DNA of 38,814 bases from Burkholderiaceae bacterium (GCA_022072045.1 JAJVIL010000039.1:1-38814); one strand, 5' to 3'; positions 9,810-17,639 are shown, counted from the stretch's first letter. Translations and numbers: made by a program. Notes: a model not told the origin generated them from the letters alone.

Positions 9810-10550
9810 TCACGCGGCAAGCCAGCGCGCGGCCACGGGCATCAGAACCGGGACGACGATCGCCGTGAAGACACCGTTGAGCCCCATGCCGAGGCCGGCG
9901 AACGCGCCCGCGTCCTCGCTGACCTGGAACGCGCGCGCGGTGCCTATGCCGTGCGACGCGATGCCGAGTGCAAATCCCCGCACCTCGGGCTCCGCGATGC
10001 GCAGCAGGTCCAGGATGGAGCCGGCGAACACGGCCCCGAACACGCCCGTGGCGATGACGAGCACGGCGGTCAGCGACGGGATGCCGCCGATCTCGACCGC
10101 GACCGCCATCGCGATCGGCGTCGTCGCCGACTTCGGAGCCAGCGACGCGATCGTCTGCGGCGAGGCATCCAGCAACGCGGCGATGCCGACCGCCGATGCG
10201 ATCGCCGTCACCGACCCCGCGATCAGGCCGCCCAGGAGCGGCAGTGCGGCGCGCCGCAGCTTCGGCCACTGCCGGTACAGTGGCAGCGCAAGCGCGACGG
10301 TCGCCGGGCCGAGCAGGAAATGGACGAACTGCGCACCTTCGAAGTACGTGGCATAGGGCGTGCCCGTGATCTGGAGCAGCGCGACGAGCAGCGCCACGGC
10401 GATCAGCACCGGGTTCGCGAGCGGACTGAAGCGCGTCCTTGCGTAGATGCCCAGGGCGGCCTGGTAGGCCAGGAGCGTGACGGTCAGTCCGAGCAGCGGC
10501 GTCGCCGCCAGATAGACCCAGATGGCATTGAGATTCGGCATCGGCGGCAT
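9810..10550 (-). CDS. lrgB: LrgB/CidB family membrane protein
   Basis: 246 residues, almost entirely hydrophobic with about six to eight membrane segments. The LrgB signature is clear: GTPYATYFEGAQFVHFLLGPATVALALPLY, then SLAPKSATTPIAMAVA and FALGIASHGIGTARAFQ. LrgB works with LrgA; the pair was first described as an antiholin-like system influencing murein hydrolase activity, and LrgAB has since been linked to pyruvate or three-carbon acid transport. The ATG at 10550 has AGGA about 8 bp upstream; an in-frame ATG at 10541 is the alternative. It follows lrgA by 9 bp, so the two are co-transcribed. Unlike the neighbouring island genes it is intact, which suggests it is still under selection. 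Confidence 0.92.
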   Translation of the reverse strand: MPPMPNLNAIWVYLAATPLLGLTVTLLAYQAALGIYARTRFSPLANPVLIAVALLVALLQITGTPYATYFEGAQFVHFLLGPATVALALPLYRQWPKLRRAALPLLGGLIAGSVTAIASAVGIAALLDASPQTIASLAPKSATTPIAMAVAVEIGGIPSLTAVLVIATGVFGAVFAGSILDLLRIAEPEVRGFALGIASHGIGTARAFQVSEDAGAFAGLGMGLNGVFTAIVVPVLMPVAARWLAA

Positions 10551-10559
10551 GGCTTCGTC

Positions 10560-10916
10560 CTAGCGGGCGGCCGGCTCGCGGCGGCGGCGCAGCAGCGCGC
10601 GCGTCACCCATGCGCTGACCGCGATCGCAAGCGTCGTGCTGACGGCAATGGACACGACCACCGCGAGTGCATTGCCGCGAATCGTGCCGGCGGAGACCAT
10701 GATGCCTACGCCCGCCGGAACGAACAGCAGCGACAGGTGGCGCAGCAGCTCGAGCGCGGTGGGTTCCATCGCGTCGGCAACCCGAGGCCGCACGCTGACG
10801 AGAAGGAACAACAGCAGCATCCCGATCACCGGGCCGGGCACCGGCAGCCGCAGCACATAGGCAACGCCTTCTCCGAGGCATTGGAACAACAGCAATGTAG
10901 CGAGCGCTCGAAGCAT
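10560..10916 (-). CDS. lrgA: LrgA/CidA family holin-like protein
   Basis: 118 residues with four hydrophobic segments. The family signature LRLPVPGPVIGMLLLFLLV lies near residue 22, followed by LLFVPAGVGIMVSAGTIRGNAL, both typical of LrgA/CidA/YohJ proteins, and a basic C-terminal tail. The ATG at 10916 fits the family length and has GGGAGACGGG just upstream; the frame is open for another 77 codons upstream, but that part is arginine-rich and unlike the family. It is the first gene of a two-gene operon with lrgB and sits inside the element bounded by yicC end repeats. Confidence 0.9.
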   Translation of the reverse strand: MLRALATLLLFQCLGEGVAYVLRLPVPGPVIGMLLLFLLVSVRPRVADAMEPTALELLRHLSLLFVPAGVGIMVSAGTIRGNALAVVVSIAVSTTLAIAVSAWVTRALLRRRREPAAR

Positions 10917-11267
10917 GATCCCGTCTCCCGTGACGATCCGCCGTGGTGGCCTTGAGATGTTGCGTCGCTGCGCGCCGGCCGCGCGGTTGCGCAGTGTTCG
11001 CCGGACCCGATCCGGCGCGGGCGTTGCGCTGGCGGCGGCCAAGCGGCATGGCCGTGCCTCGAACCTGAATCCGGTAGTTGACCGCTTCCCGTCCTCGCGA
11101 GCGCCGCATGAATGCCGAGCTCTCGGGCCCTGAGGACGTTCACCCATTGGCTTATCGCGCTATGCGCCCGCCAGCTGACGTTCCCCCGGAAGGCGGACAG
11201 TTTTGAACTAGAGGGTGGCCGCTTCCTTGGGTTGCCCTGACCGCATTGTGGCGAACTCGCTCGGGGT
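10917..11267. other. Non-coding end of the inner island unit
   Basis: 351 bp between the lrgA start and the second yicC-end repeat. Apart from the lrgA ribosome binding site next to 10916, I see no convincing gene: open frames here are arginine-rich with no recognisable motif. The stretch 11168-11260 looks like the decayed edge of something (GACAGTTTTGAACTAGAGG), but I could not match it to a known insertion sequence end. Confidence 0.5.
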
Positions 11268-11386
11268 CAGGTGCAGAACATCGAGTAGCCTTTCGGGGAG
11301 GCCGCGGCGCTCCCGACCCGTTGTGCCGTAAGGTCTTCTTGTCCCACACCGTCCCGGACGTTGCGGCCAAGCGCGCGCCTCTTGTG
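11268..11386 (+). repeat. att-like direct repeat (copy 2), yicC end sequence
   Basis: The first 21 bp are identical to the last 21 bp of yicC, including the stop, but no yicC reading frame precedes them. The following segment 11325-11386 matches 7999-8061 at about 87 percent by eye, most differences being C/T changes. It marks the right edge of the inner element and probably the left end of a second unit. Confidence 0.85.
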
Positions 11387-11420
11387 CACCGCACCCGCGG
11401 TGCCCTGCTCACGCGCGAGG

Positions 11421-12173
11421 TCACGCGAGAGGTCGGCCCCCATCCACCGGGATGACAGCCCCTGTGGTGGAGGAGAGTCGAGTCGCTGCCACGACCGCCT
11501 CGGCGACATGCCGGGGCGTCGCAAGCGACTTCAACGGCGTCCTCGCCACCTGCTCGTTGCGCCACTGCTCGTCGAGATTGGCGATGAACTCTGTGTCCAC
11601 CAGTCCCGGCGCAACCGCCAACACGCGGATCGTGGGCGCCAGTGCGCGTGCCAGTGACTTGGTCATGTTGTCCAGCGCAGCCTTGGAGGCACAGTAGATG
11701 ACGTTGCTGCCGTTGGCCGTCACCGACGCGATTGAAGAGATGTTGACGACGACGGCGTGCTCCGACTTCCTGAGCAGGGGCAGCATCGCACGGACCACGG
11801 CGAACGGACCGCGAACGTTGGTGGCCAGGATCTCGTCGATCAGCTTGTCGTCCAGCCCATCCAGGTCCGAGTGAGCGACGAAGCGGGTCATGCCGGCGCA
11901 GTTCACGACGATGTCGACACGCGCGAAGCGCTGCTCGATATTTCGATGGAGCTCCTCGAGACTGCGGCTGCTTGTCACCTGCGCCTGCGCCGCCATGTGT
12001 CCGCCGGCGACTTCGGGCAGAGCGCCGGCAAGGCTTCGGGCAGCGTCGCCGGACCGGTTGTAGCCGACGATGACGTTGGCGCCGGCCTCGGCAAGGGCCA
12101 CGCAGATGGCCTTGCCGATGCCGCCAGCTCCCCCGGTAACCAGGGCGACCCGCTTGTCGAGACCCGACAGCAT
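11421..12173 (-). CDS. Short-chain dehydrogenase/reductase (SDR) family oxidoreductase
   Basis: 250 residues, a classical SDR. It has the nucleotide-binding TGGAGGIG motif at 14-21, NCAG near 92, a catalytic Ser in VVNISSIAS, YCASK near 160 for the Tyr and Lys, and the VAPGLVDTEF loop. After AGANVIVGYNR the pocket lacks the acidic residue typical of NAD specificity, so NADP is possible. It ends GAVIPVDGG, common in FabG-like enzymes. The ATG at 12173 comes 10 bp after the HisD-family stop, so it is the third gene of the cyclase-HisD-SDR operon. It may oxidise or reduce a secondary alcohol in that pathway, similar to HpsO/HpsP beside HpsN. The substrate is unknown. Confidence 0.9.
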   Translation of the reverse strand: MLSGLDKRVALVTGGAGGIGKAICVALAEAGANVIVGYNRSGDAARSLAGALPEVAGGHMAAQAQVTSSRSLEELHRNIEQRFARVDIVVNCAGMTRFVAHSDLDGLDDKLIDEILATNVRGPFAVVRAMLPLLRKSEHAVVVNISSIASVTANGSNVIYCASKAALDNMTKSLARALAPTIRVLAVAPGLVDTEFIANLDEQWRNEQVARTPLKSLATPRHVAEAVVAATRLSSTTGAVIPVDGGRPLA

Positions 12174-12183
12174 GCCGCTGCCC

Positions 12184-13467
12184 TCAGACCTTCTCGGCGA
12201 GCCGCCGGACCCGGATGTCGGCCTGTTCCTTGTGACCGGGCAGGTGCTCCAGCGCGCACAGCCGCGAGCAGTACTCGCCGATCATCACGGAAGCCTTGTC
12301 GGTCAAGACGCGTTGATACGTGTGCGTCTTGATGAACTTGCCGGCCCACAGCCCGCCGGTGTAGCGGCCCGCGCGCATCGTCGGCAGCGTGTGGTTGGTG
12401 CCGATCACCTTGTCCCCGTACGACACGTTGGTGCGGGGTCCGAGGAACAGGGCGCCGTAGCTGCGCATGTTGCGCAGGAACCAGTCCGGATCCTTGGTCA
12501 TCACCTGCACGTGCTCGGAGGCGATGCGGTCCGACTCCTGCAGCATCTCCTCGTCGGTGTCGCACAGGATGATCTCGCCGTAGTCGGCCCAGGACTGCGC
12601 CGCCACCGCTCTCGTGTCGAGGCGCGCGAGCACGGTTTCGATTGCAGCCGGCAGTTCATCGGCGATCTTCTTGCTGGTCGTCAGGCAGACGGCCGGAGAA
12701 GTGGGGCCGTGCTCGGCCTGACCGAGCAGGTCGACCGCGACCAGCTCCGCATCGACCGTGTCGTCGCAGATGACCATGGTCTCGGTGGGACCGGCGAGCA
12801 GGTCGATGCCCACGCGCCCGAACAGCTGGCGCTTGGCTTCGGCCACGTACGCATTGCCGGGCCCGACGAGCATGTCCACCGGGTCCATGCTCTCGGTACC
12901 GATGGCCATCGCCGCGATCGCCTGCACGCCGCCCAGCGCATAGATCTCGTCGGCCCCGCCCAACGCCATGGCAGCCACGATCTCGTTGGACGGCTTGCCG
13001 TCGAACGGCGGCGCGCAGGCAACCACCCGATCCACCCCCGCCACCTTGGCGGTGAGGACGCTCATGTGGGCCGAGGCGATCAGCGGGTACTTGCCGCCGG
13101 GGACGTAGCAGCCGACCGACTTCATCGGAATGTTGCGGTGACCGAGCACGACGCCGGGCAGCGTTTCGATCTCCACATCACGCAGGGTCGCGAGCTGGAT
13201 CTGCGCGAAGCGGCGGATCTGCGCCTGGGCGAACTCGATGTCCGCGCGGGCCTGGGGCGTGAGCGAGTCGATGCACGACTGGATCTGCGCCTGGCTCAGG
13301 CGAAACGACTTCGGATCCCACTTGTCGAACTTCTGCGAGTACTCGCGAACGGCCGCCTCTCCCCGCTTCTCGATGTCGGCGATGATGGCCTGGACGGTCG
13401 CTTGCACTTGGGTACCTGCGTCGAGCTTGGCCTGCGGGGCCTTGCCCTTCTTGATCTGACGAATCAT
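12184..13467 (-). CDS. HisD-family zinc-dependent dehydrogenase, HpsN-like
   Basis: 427 residues. The family oxidises a primary alcohol to a carboxylate in two NAD-dependent steps. HisD features are all visible: zinc ligands Gln and His in [11 protein letters not shown], Asp in [15 protein letters not shown] and a C-terminal His in [14 protein letters not shown]; the catalytic Glu-His pair in IASEHVQVM; and [22 protein letters not shown]. It is probably not the biosynthetic histidinol dehydrogenase: it has no his neighbours and sits in a catabolic operon. The N-terminal part (IKKGKAP...[18 protein letters not shown]) resembles sulfopropanediol 3-dehydrogenase HpsN as I remember it, but no sulfolactate lyase genes are in the window, so that substrate is only a suggestion. 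The start is ATG at 13467 with AGGAG upstream. It is the second gene of a three-gene operon. Confidence 0.88.
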   Translation of the reverse strand: MIRQIKKGKAPQAKLDAGTQVQATVQAIIADIEKRGEAAVREYSQKFDKWDPKSFRLSQAQIQSCIDSLTPQARADIEFAQAQIRRFAQIQLATLRDVEIETLPGVVLGHRNIPMKSVGCYVPGGKYPLIASAHMSVLTAKVAGVDRVVACAPPFDGKPSNEIVAAMALGGADEIYALGGVQAIAAMAIGTESMDPVDMLVGPGNAYVAEAKRQLFGRVGIDLLAGPTETMVICDDTVDAELVAVDLLGQAEHGPTSPAVCLTTSKKIADELPAAIETVLARLDTRAVAAQSWADYGEIILCDTDEEMLQESDRIASEHVQVMTKDPDWFLRNMRSYGALFLGPRTNVSYGDKVIGTNHTLPTMRAGRYTGGLWAGKFIKTHTYQRVLTDKASVMIGEYCSRLCALEHLPGHKEQADIRVRRLAEKV

Positions 13468-13547
13468 GACTGCTCCTGTCTAGATAAGAGATTCGATGCG
13501 CGGGCCGGGTGGCACAAGAGCACTCCGGCGGCCGCGGTTGCGCTGTG

Positions 13548-14516
13548 CTACTTGATGGCCATCGGGTTGATCGGCGAACCGACGGCGCGCGTGATCGGCA
13601 GCGGCGGGGCGACGAACATGAACTCGTAGACCCGGTCCTTGGCGCAGTCCTCGGCAAGGTCCTTCAGGAAGAAGATCTCCCCCATCGTGATGCCGATCTT
13701 CGGGATGACCACCCAGTGCCAGGGCTGGGTGCACTCGTCGGTCTCGTTGGGGCGGACCTCGCAGCCCCAGGTATCGGTGCAGATCGCCGCGATCTCCTGC
13801 TTGTGGATCCACTCGGCGGTCCCGAAGGAGAGGCCCGGGGCAGCGCCCCCGGCGTAGCCACCCCACTCGCCGTTGACGAGGCAACGCTCCATGTGTCCCG
13901 TTCGGACGATGACGAAGTCGCCGCGGCGGATCTCGACACCCTGCGCCTTGGCCGTGGCCTCCAGATCGGCGATCGTGATCGCTTCGCCGTCATCGAGCGA
14001 ACTGCGGTCCAGGTGGCGCGCTACGTCGAGCAGGACCCCGCGGCCGACCATGCGGTCCTTGACCTTCTCGATGCCGTTCTTCTGCGCCCCGTTGGTATCG
14101 ACCAGCCTGGCGTCGTAGCCGTTCCACATCTTGTCGTCGAAGAAGATGTGGCCCAGCGCATCCCACTGCGTGCCGCACTGCAGCGGCATCGACACCGCGT
14201 CGTCGGCAAAGCGCAGCCCGCCCGCGTCCTGGTTGCCGGCTACGGCGTCGGTGCCGGTCGCCAGCATCACGTGGATGGGGTTGTAGCGGTTGCCCCACAG
14301 GCCCTTCTGCGGCCCGTTGCGGTCGAAGTTCAGGCCCAGCGAAAAGACCCGGCCTCGCTTCACCAAGCCGGAGGCCGCGACGACCTCTTGCGGCCCGATG
14401 AAGTTGAGCGTCCCTGCCTCATCGTCAGGGCCCCATCGCCCCCAGTTGCTGCACCGCTCGGCGACCTCTCGCAGATGAGCGAGAGTGAACTTGTCTTCAT
14501 CGTACCGCTTGGTCAT
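13548..14516 (-). CDS. Cyclase-family (kynurenine formamidase-like, PF04199) metal-dependent hydrolase
   Basis: 322 residues. The family includes arylformamidase and isatin hydrolase, which open amides or lactams with bound metal. Supporting motifs are LQCGTQWDALGHIFFDDKMWNGYDA in the metal site region, the RGDFVIVRTGHMERC strand and the GLSFGTAEWIHKQEIAAICTDTWG segment near residue 230. The usual HxGTHxDxxxH is altered: the first and second His are replaced, giving QCGTQWDALGH, so metal binding may differ. The ATG at 14516 has AAGGAG 6 bp upstream; a GTG at 14543 is the weaker alternative. It is the first gene of the operon transcribed from the promoter at 14689-14717, ahead of the HisD-family gene (80 bp gap). 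Confidence 0.87.
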   Translation of the reverse strand: MTKRYDEDKFTLAHLREVAERCSNWGRWGPDDEAGTLNFIGPQEVVAASGLVKRGRVFSLGLNFDRNGPQKGLWGNRYNPIHVMLATGTDAVAGNQDAGGLRFADDAVSMPLQCGTQWDALGHIFFDDKMWNGYDARLVDTNGAQKNGIEKVKDRMVGRGVLLDVARHLDRSSLDDGEAITIADLEATAKAQGVEIRRGDFVIVRTGHMERCLVNGEWGGYAGGAAPGLSFGTAEWIHKQEIAAICTDTWGCEVRPNETDECTQPWHWVVIPKIGITMGEIFFLKDLAEDCAKDRVYEFMFVAPPLPITRAVGSPINPMAIK

Positions 14517-14673
14517 GTGCGTCTCCTTGAGGGCGTTCAACACGTATGAGGGTCGAGACTGATGCCGGCCGCGAGGGGAAAGCCTGTCGTGGAAGGACCG
14601 CGTCGAGCTCCTGGCGACTCCAGATCATTCTGTGCAGGTGGCGGTAGGCCGGCTGGGCTCTGCCCGGTGTGTG

Positions 14674-14689
14674 ATGAGCAGATGCTCAT
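14674..14689. promoter_or_regulatory. Palindromic operator at the cyclase-operon promoter
   Basis: ATGAGC-AGAT-GCTCAT is a perfect 6-bp inverted repeat with a 4-bp spacer. It starts where the minus-strand -10 box ends and so would cover the transcription start. The same half-site and spacing occur at 15856-15873 ahead of the VOC/ABC operon. It lies next to a tetR-type gene, so it is the likely binding site of that repressor. Confidence 0.75.
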
Positions 14690-14717
14690 TTATAGGTCTG
14701 GCGTCGCTGCTTGTCAA
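14689..14717 (-). promoter_or_regulatory. Sigma-70-type promoter of the cyclase-HisD-SDR operon
   Basis: On the minus strand TTGACA (14717-14712) and TATAAA (14694-14689) are separated by 17 bp, an excellent match to the sigma-70 consensus. Transcription would start inside the palindrome at 14674-14689, about 165 bp before the cyclase ATG. Confidence 0.75.
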
Positions 14718-14737
14718 TGCCCGTCGAGACCTACAAT
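14711..14737 (+). promoter_or_regulatory. Putative promoter of the tetR-type gene
   Basis: TTGTCA (14711-14716) and TACAAT (14732-14737) lie 15 bp apart, about 35 bp before the chosen ATG. The spacing is short. The -35 box overlaps that of the divergent minus-strand promoter, so the two promoters are back to back and could be repressed together. Confidence 0.5.
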
Positions 14738-14772
14738 GCGTTCATGAGAACCCAAAGTTCCTTCGGACGCAC

Positions 14773-15537
14773 ATGCCCACAGTGAAGCGCGCGACGACGA
14801 GCCCGTCGACCAAGCGCAAGCGGGAATCTATGCCCGCCGCAATTGCGGCCACTCAACCCGTCAGGCGACGTCTCCCCCCCGCGGAGCGCAAGATGCTGAT
14901 CGTCGAAGCGGCGATCGCGTACTTCGCCGAGGTGGGCTTCGAGGGCCAGACACGGAATCTGTCGACGAGGTTGGGGGTCACGAACGCCTTGCTGTTCAGG
15001 TACTTCCCTACCAAGGAAGAACTGGTGGAGCAGGTCTACCAGCATGTCTACCTCAGGCGCTGGGCCAACGAGTGGGAAGACGCGCTCAAAGACCGGTCCG
15101 TCCCGCTGGAGGCGCGCCTGCGCAGGTTCTACAAGAGCTACCTGTCGGTCATCTACTCCCATGACTGGATCCGCATCTTCTTCTTCGCCGGCCTGCGCGG
15201 GGTGAACATCAGCGAGCGCTATCTCAGCCGTCTGAACAGCCGCATCGTGCTGCCGATCTGCGCGGAGGTCCGGCATGCCTATGGTCTCCCCTCGCCCGAG
15301 AAGGTGCCCATCGCAACGGTGGAATCAGACGCCGCCTGGGGCCTGCAAGGCCAGATCCTGTACATCGGAATCCGGCGCTTCATCTACAACCAGAACATCG
15401 CCGACCCTGAGCGGATCGTGGATGCCGCTGTCGACGTGTTTCTTTCCGGGATCGGCCGTGTCGCTACCGCAGCTTCTGTGCGCCGCGGACGAGGAGCGTT
15501 GGGCGACGCGAGCCCACCGAGCGTGCATGCGGCGTGA
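14773..15537 (+). CDS. TetR-family transcriptional regulator
   Basis: 254 residues from the ATG at 14773; a shorter start at 14830 is possible. The N-terminal 35 residues are basic and probably disordered. The TetR helix-turn-helix spans about residues 40-85: AERKMLIVEAAIAYFAEVGF, then TRNLSTRLGVTNALLFRYFPTKEELV. The rest is an all-helical ligand domain with no recognisable substrate clue. It is divergent from the cyclase-HisD-SDR operon and upstream of the VOC/ABC operon. Both operons carry a TGAGC-N4-GCTCA palindrome next to their -10 boxes, so this protein is the obvious candidate repressor of both. The inducer is presumably the transported substrate or an intermediate. Confidence 0.88.
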   Translation: MPTVKRATTSPSTKRKRESMPAAIAATQPVRRRLPPAERKMLIVEAAIAYFAEVGFEGQTRNLSTRLGVTNALLFRYFPTKEELVEQVYQHVYLRRWANEWEDALKDRSVPLEARLRRFYKSYLSVIYSHDWIRIFFFAGLRGVNISERYLSRLNSRIVLPICAEVRHAYGLPSPEKVPIATVESDAAWGLQGQILYIGIRRFIYNQNIADPERIVDAAVDVFLSGIGRVATAASVRRGRGALGDASPPSVHAA

Positions 15538-15829
15538 CTGCGTGTCAGGGCCAAGCGAACAGCGGCGACCTGTTGTCAGGGCATGCCTACGGACGACTGC
15601 AGGCCAGTGACGCAGCGGCGACCGGGCGACCGACGAGGCGGATCACCGCCCGCCTTGGGAAGGACTGCAAGCCCCGCCTGATCCGGCGCATGGACCGCTG
15701 CCCCGGCGGGCCCGCCCATCGAGAAAGTGCCCCATCCTCGCCTTGCCTGGCCCGAAAGGCTTGCGGCGAGTCCCCGGAAAGTCGAAGTCCGGTCGGTGCG
15801 TGGCCAAGCCTGTCATCGAACCTGTCCGG

Positions 15830-15857
15830 TTGCTCAGGTTTTCCATGATGTTATTAT
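15830..15857 (+). promoter_or_regulatory. Putative promoter of the VOC/ABC transporter operon
   Basis: TTGCTC (15830-15835) and TATTAT (15852-15857) with a 16-bp spacer. The -10 box runs directly into the palindrome at 15856, the same geometry as on the divergent side of the tetR-type gene. Confidence 0.55.
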
Positions 15858-15873
15858 TGAGCGTCTGCTCAAT
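15856..15873. promoter_or_regulatory. Palindromic operator at the VOC/ABC operon promoter
   Basis: ATTGAGC-GTCT-GCTCAAT is a perfect 7-bp inverted repeat with a 4-bp spacer. It shares TGAGC-N4-GCTCA with the palindrome at 14674-14689. It lies over the expected transcription start, a position suited to repression. Confidence 0.75.
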
Positions 15874-15887
15874 ACTGCCCGGGAACC

Positions 15888-16352
15888 TTGAACAGCTCGA
15901 CCGCCGGTGACCCCGTGAGCCTGGTGCTGAATCACTTCTCGATCCGAACGCCGGACCTGGCGGCCTGCGAGCGCTTCTACTGTCGGGCCCTGGGCATGCG
16001 CGTCGGACCGCGGCCGCCTTTCCCCTTTCCCGGCCTCTGGCTGTACCCGGAAGGTCTGAACGACTACGCGCAGGCTTCGGTGCACATCATCGGCGTCGAC
16101 CGCGACGATCCCGAAGGCCTGAAGCAGTACCTGGGCGAGCGCGACGAGGCCGGGCTGCGCGGCAACGGCTGCGTCGATCACCTGGCGTTCTTCGCCACCG
16201 GACTCGCGGCGATGCGCGCGCGGTTGGCCGCGATGGGCATTGCCGCGCGCGAACGCGCCGTGCCGCTGCTCGGCCTGCACCAGCTGTTCGTCGACGACCC
16301 GAACGGCGTCGTCGTCGAGCTGAACTTCCCGGCCACCGAGGCCGCTGCGTAA
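15888..16352 (+). CDS. VOC (glyoxalase/dioxygenase superfamily) metalloprotein
   Basis: Up to 154 residues. The vicinal oxygen chelate fold is indicated by LNHFSIRTPDLAACERFYCRALGM at the start, CVDHLAFFATGLAAMRARLAAMGI in the middle and LFVDDPNGVVVELNFP at the end. The likely metal ligands are the His of LNHFSIRT, the His of VDHLAF and the Glu of VVVELNF. Members include glyoxalase I, epimerases and ring-cleaving dioxygenases; the reaction here cannot be told. The longest start is TTG at 15888, 15 bp after the operator; GTG at 15915 is an alternative and closer to where homologues usually begin. It is first in an operon with the Liv-type transporter. Confidence 0.82.
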   Translation: MNSSTAGDPVSLVLNHFSIRTPDLAACERFYCRALGMRVGPRPPFPFPGLWLYPEGLNDYAQASVHIIGVDRDDPEGLKQYLGERDEAGLRGNGCVDHLAFFATGLAAMRARLAAMGIAARERAVPLLGLHQLFVDDPNGVVVELNFPATEAAA

Positions 16353-16394
16353 GTTGGAAGCTTGCGCCCTGTCAACCCGAAGGAGAACACCCCC

Positions 16395-17639
16395 ATGAGC
16401 ACCGAGCCCCTGAGCCCCCGTCGCCGCCAGCTGATCGTCGGCGGCATGGCCGTCGCGGCCGCGCCCGCGCTGTTCAACATCGCCCGTGCCCAGACCGGGC
16501 CTATCAAGATCGGCTTTCCGGTTCCACTCACCGGCCCCTATTCCACCGAGGCGCAGGATCAGGTGCGCGCCGCCGAGCTGGCCGTGAAGGAGTGGAACGA
16601 CTCCGGCGGTTTCAACGGTGGCAAGTGCGAGCTGCTGGTGCGCGACACCAAGCTCAACCCCGGCGAGGCCGCGACGCGGACCCTCGAGCTGATCGAGAAG
16701 GACAAGGCGAACTTCATCGTCGGCTCGCTGTCGGCCTCGACGCAGCTGGCGATCAACGCGGTCGCGCGCGACCGCAAGGTCATCTTCAACTCGATCAGCC
16801 AGTCCGACGCGATCAACGAGGTGAAAGACTCGAGTCTGTACACCTTCCACGAGGCGCTGGTCCCGCACCTCACCGCCGGCGCGGTCGGCCGCTACTATTT
16901 CCCGAAGGTTGGCGGCAACAAGGGCGTGGTCTATCTGACCGCCGACTACGCCTACGGCCACGAGATGGTGCGCGGCTTCGAGCGCGCCGGCAAGGCGTTC
17001 GGCATGAAGACGCTGGCCGACATCCGCCATCCGATTGGCGCCGCCGACTACTCGGCCTTCCTGCCGCGCATCCAGGCCCTGAAGCCCGAACTGCTGGTGA
17101 TGTGCAACTTCGGTCGCGACCTCCTCAACTCGGTCAAGCAGGCGACCGACTTCGGCATCAAGCAGAACACGAAGATCATCACTCCGGTGCTGCTCTTCAC
17201 GGCGCGGCTGGCCGGCGGCGCCGAGCCGTTCGAGGGCGTCGGCGGCGGCACCTCGTACTACTGGGGCATCGAGGACAGGGTGCCTTCGGCCAAGGCCTTC
17301 AACGACAAGTTCCGCAAGGCCTACAACGGCGCGGTGCCTGGCGACTACGGTTCGCTCGGCTACGCCGGTGTGAGGAGCATCCTGCAAGCGGTGCTGAACG
17401 CGAAGTCGGTCGAGTCGTCGGCGGTGTCGACCGCGCTGAGCCAGCTCAAGTACGACTGGTACAAGGGGCCGCAGTTCTACCGCAAGTGCGACCACCAGTC
17501 GGTGCAGTCGGTGATCATCGTCGAGAGCAAGAGCACGGGCATGAAGGACAAGAACGACGTGTTCAACGTGGTGCACATCGAGCCGGCAAACGAGAACAAC
17601 CTGCGCACCTGCGAAGAACTGGGCTACAAGGTCAGCTGA
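16395..17639 (+). CDS. Liv-type ABC transporter substrate-binding protein, Tat-exported
   Basis: 414 residues, Peripla_BP_6 type. Residues 1-33 are a twin-arginine signal: SPRRRQLIVGG, a hydrophobic stretch and ARA before QTGPIKIGFPVPLTGPYS. The rest has the two-lobed receptor pattern (AAELAVKEWNDSGGFNGGK, VVYLTADYAYGHEMVRGF, GDYGSLGYAGVRSILQAV). Export folded through Tat is less usual for this family. The ATG at 16395 has AAGGAG 9 bp upstream; the gene is 42 bp after the VOC stop. The permeases and ATPases follow, so it should deliver the substrate to them. These receptors bind amino acids, aromatic acids, amides or other small carboxylates, and the ligand is not readable. Co-location with the TetR-controlled catabolic operon suggests the ligand feeds that pathway. 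Confidence 0.93.
   Translation: MSTEPLSPRRRQLIVGGMAVAAAPALFNIARAQTGPIKIGFPVPLTGPYSTEAQDQVRAAELAVKEWNDSGGFNGGKCELLVRDTKLNPGEAATRTLELIEKDKANFIVGSLSASTQLAINAVARDRKVIFNSISQSDAINEVKDSSLYTFHEALVPHLTAGAVGRYYFPKVGGNKGVVYLTADYAYGHEMVRGFERAGKAFGMKTLADIRHPIGAADYSAFLPRIQALKPELLVMCNFGRDLLNSVKQATDFGIKQNTKIITPVLLFTARLAGGAEPFEGVGGGTSYYWGIEDRVPSAKAFNDKFRKAYNGAVPGDYGSLGYAGVRSILQAVLNAKSVESSAVSTALSQLKYDWYKGPQFYRKCDHQSVQSVIIVESKSTGMKDKNDVFNVVHIEPANENNLRTCEELGYKVS

Larger units (their letters stand above)
7931..11288. mobile_element. Decayed integrative element at the 3' end of yicC (inner unit)
   Basis: The unit is bounded by exact 21-bp repeats of the yicC 3' end. It contains a tyrosine integrase pseudogene next to the left repeat, a fragment of an acyl-CoA synthetase, a broken sugar-ABC permease gene, and intact lrgA and lrgB. 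The 3' end of yicC is an established integration site, for example for mobilizable genomic islands of Vibrio. The missing catalytic tyrosine and frameshift mean it cannot excise by its own integrase. The accessory block continues beyond it to about 21033, perhaps as a second unit. Confidence 0.65.
15538..15887. other. Intergenic region between tetR-type gene and VOC gene
   Basis: 350 bp. Most of it shows no gene or remnant I can name. The last 60 bp carry the promoter (15830-15857) and operator (15856-15873) of the VOC/ABC transporter operon. Confidence 0.6.

Noticed and set aside
11168-11260. Possible insertion sequence end
   Set aside because: The stretch looks out of place, but I found no terminal inverted repeat, target duplication or transposase remnant to support it.
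11152-11565. Minus-strand frame of 137 codons across the second att-like repeat
   Set aside because: It overlaps the end of the SDR gene in another phase and the repeat itself, and has no recognisable motif.
12184-13467. Calling the HisD-family gene histidinol dehydrogenase of histidine biosynthesis
   Set aside because: No other his gene is near, the operon is TetR-linked with transport and catabolic enzymes, and the N-terminal part is unlike biosynthetic HisD.
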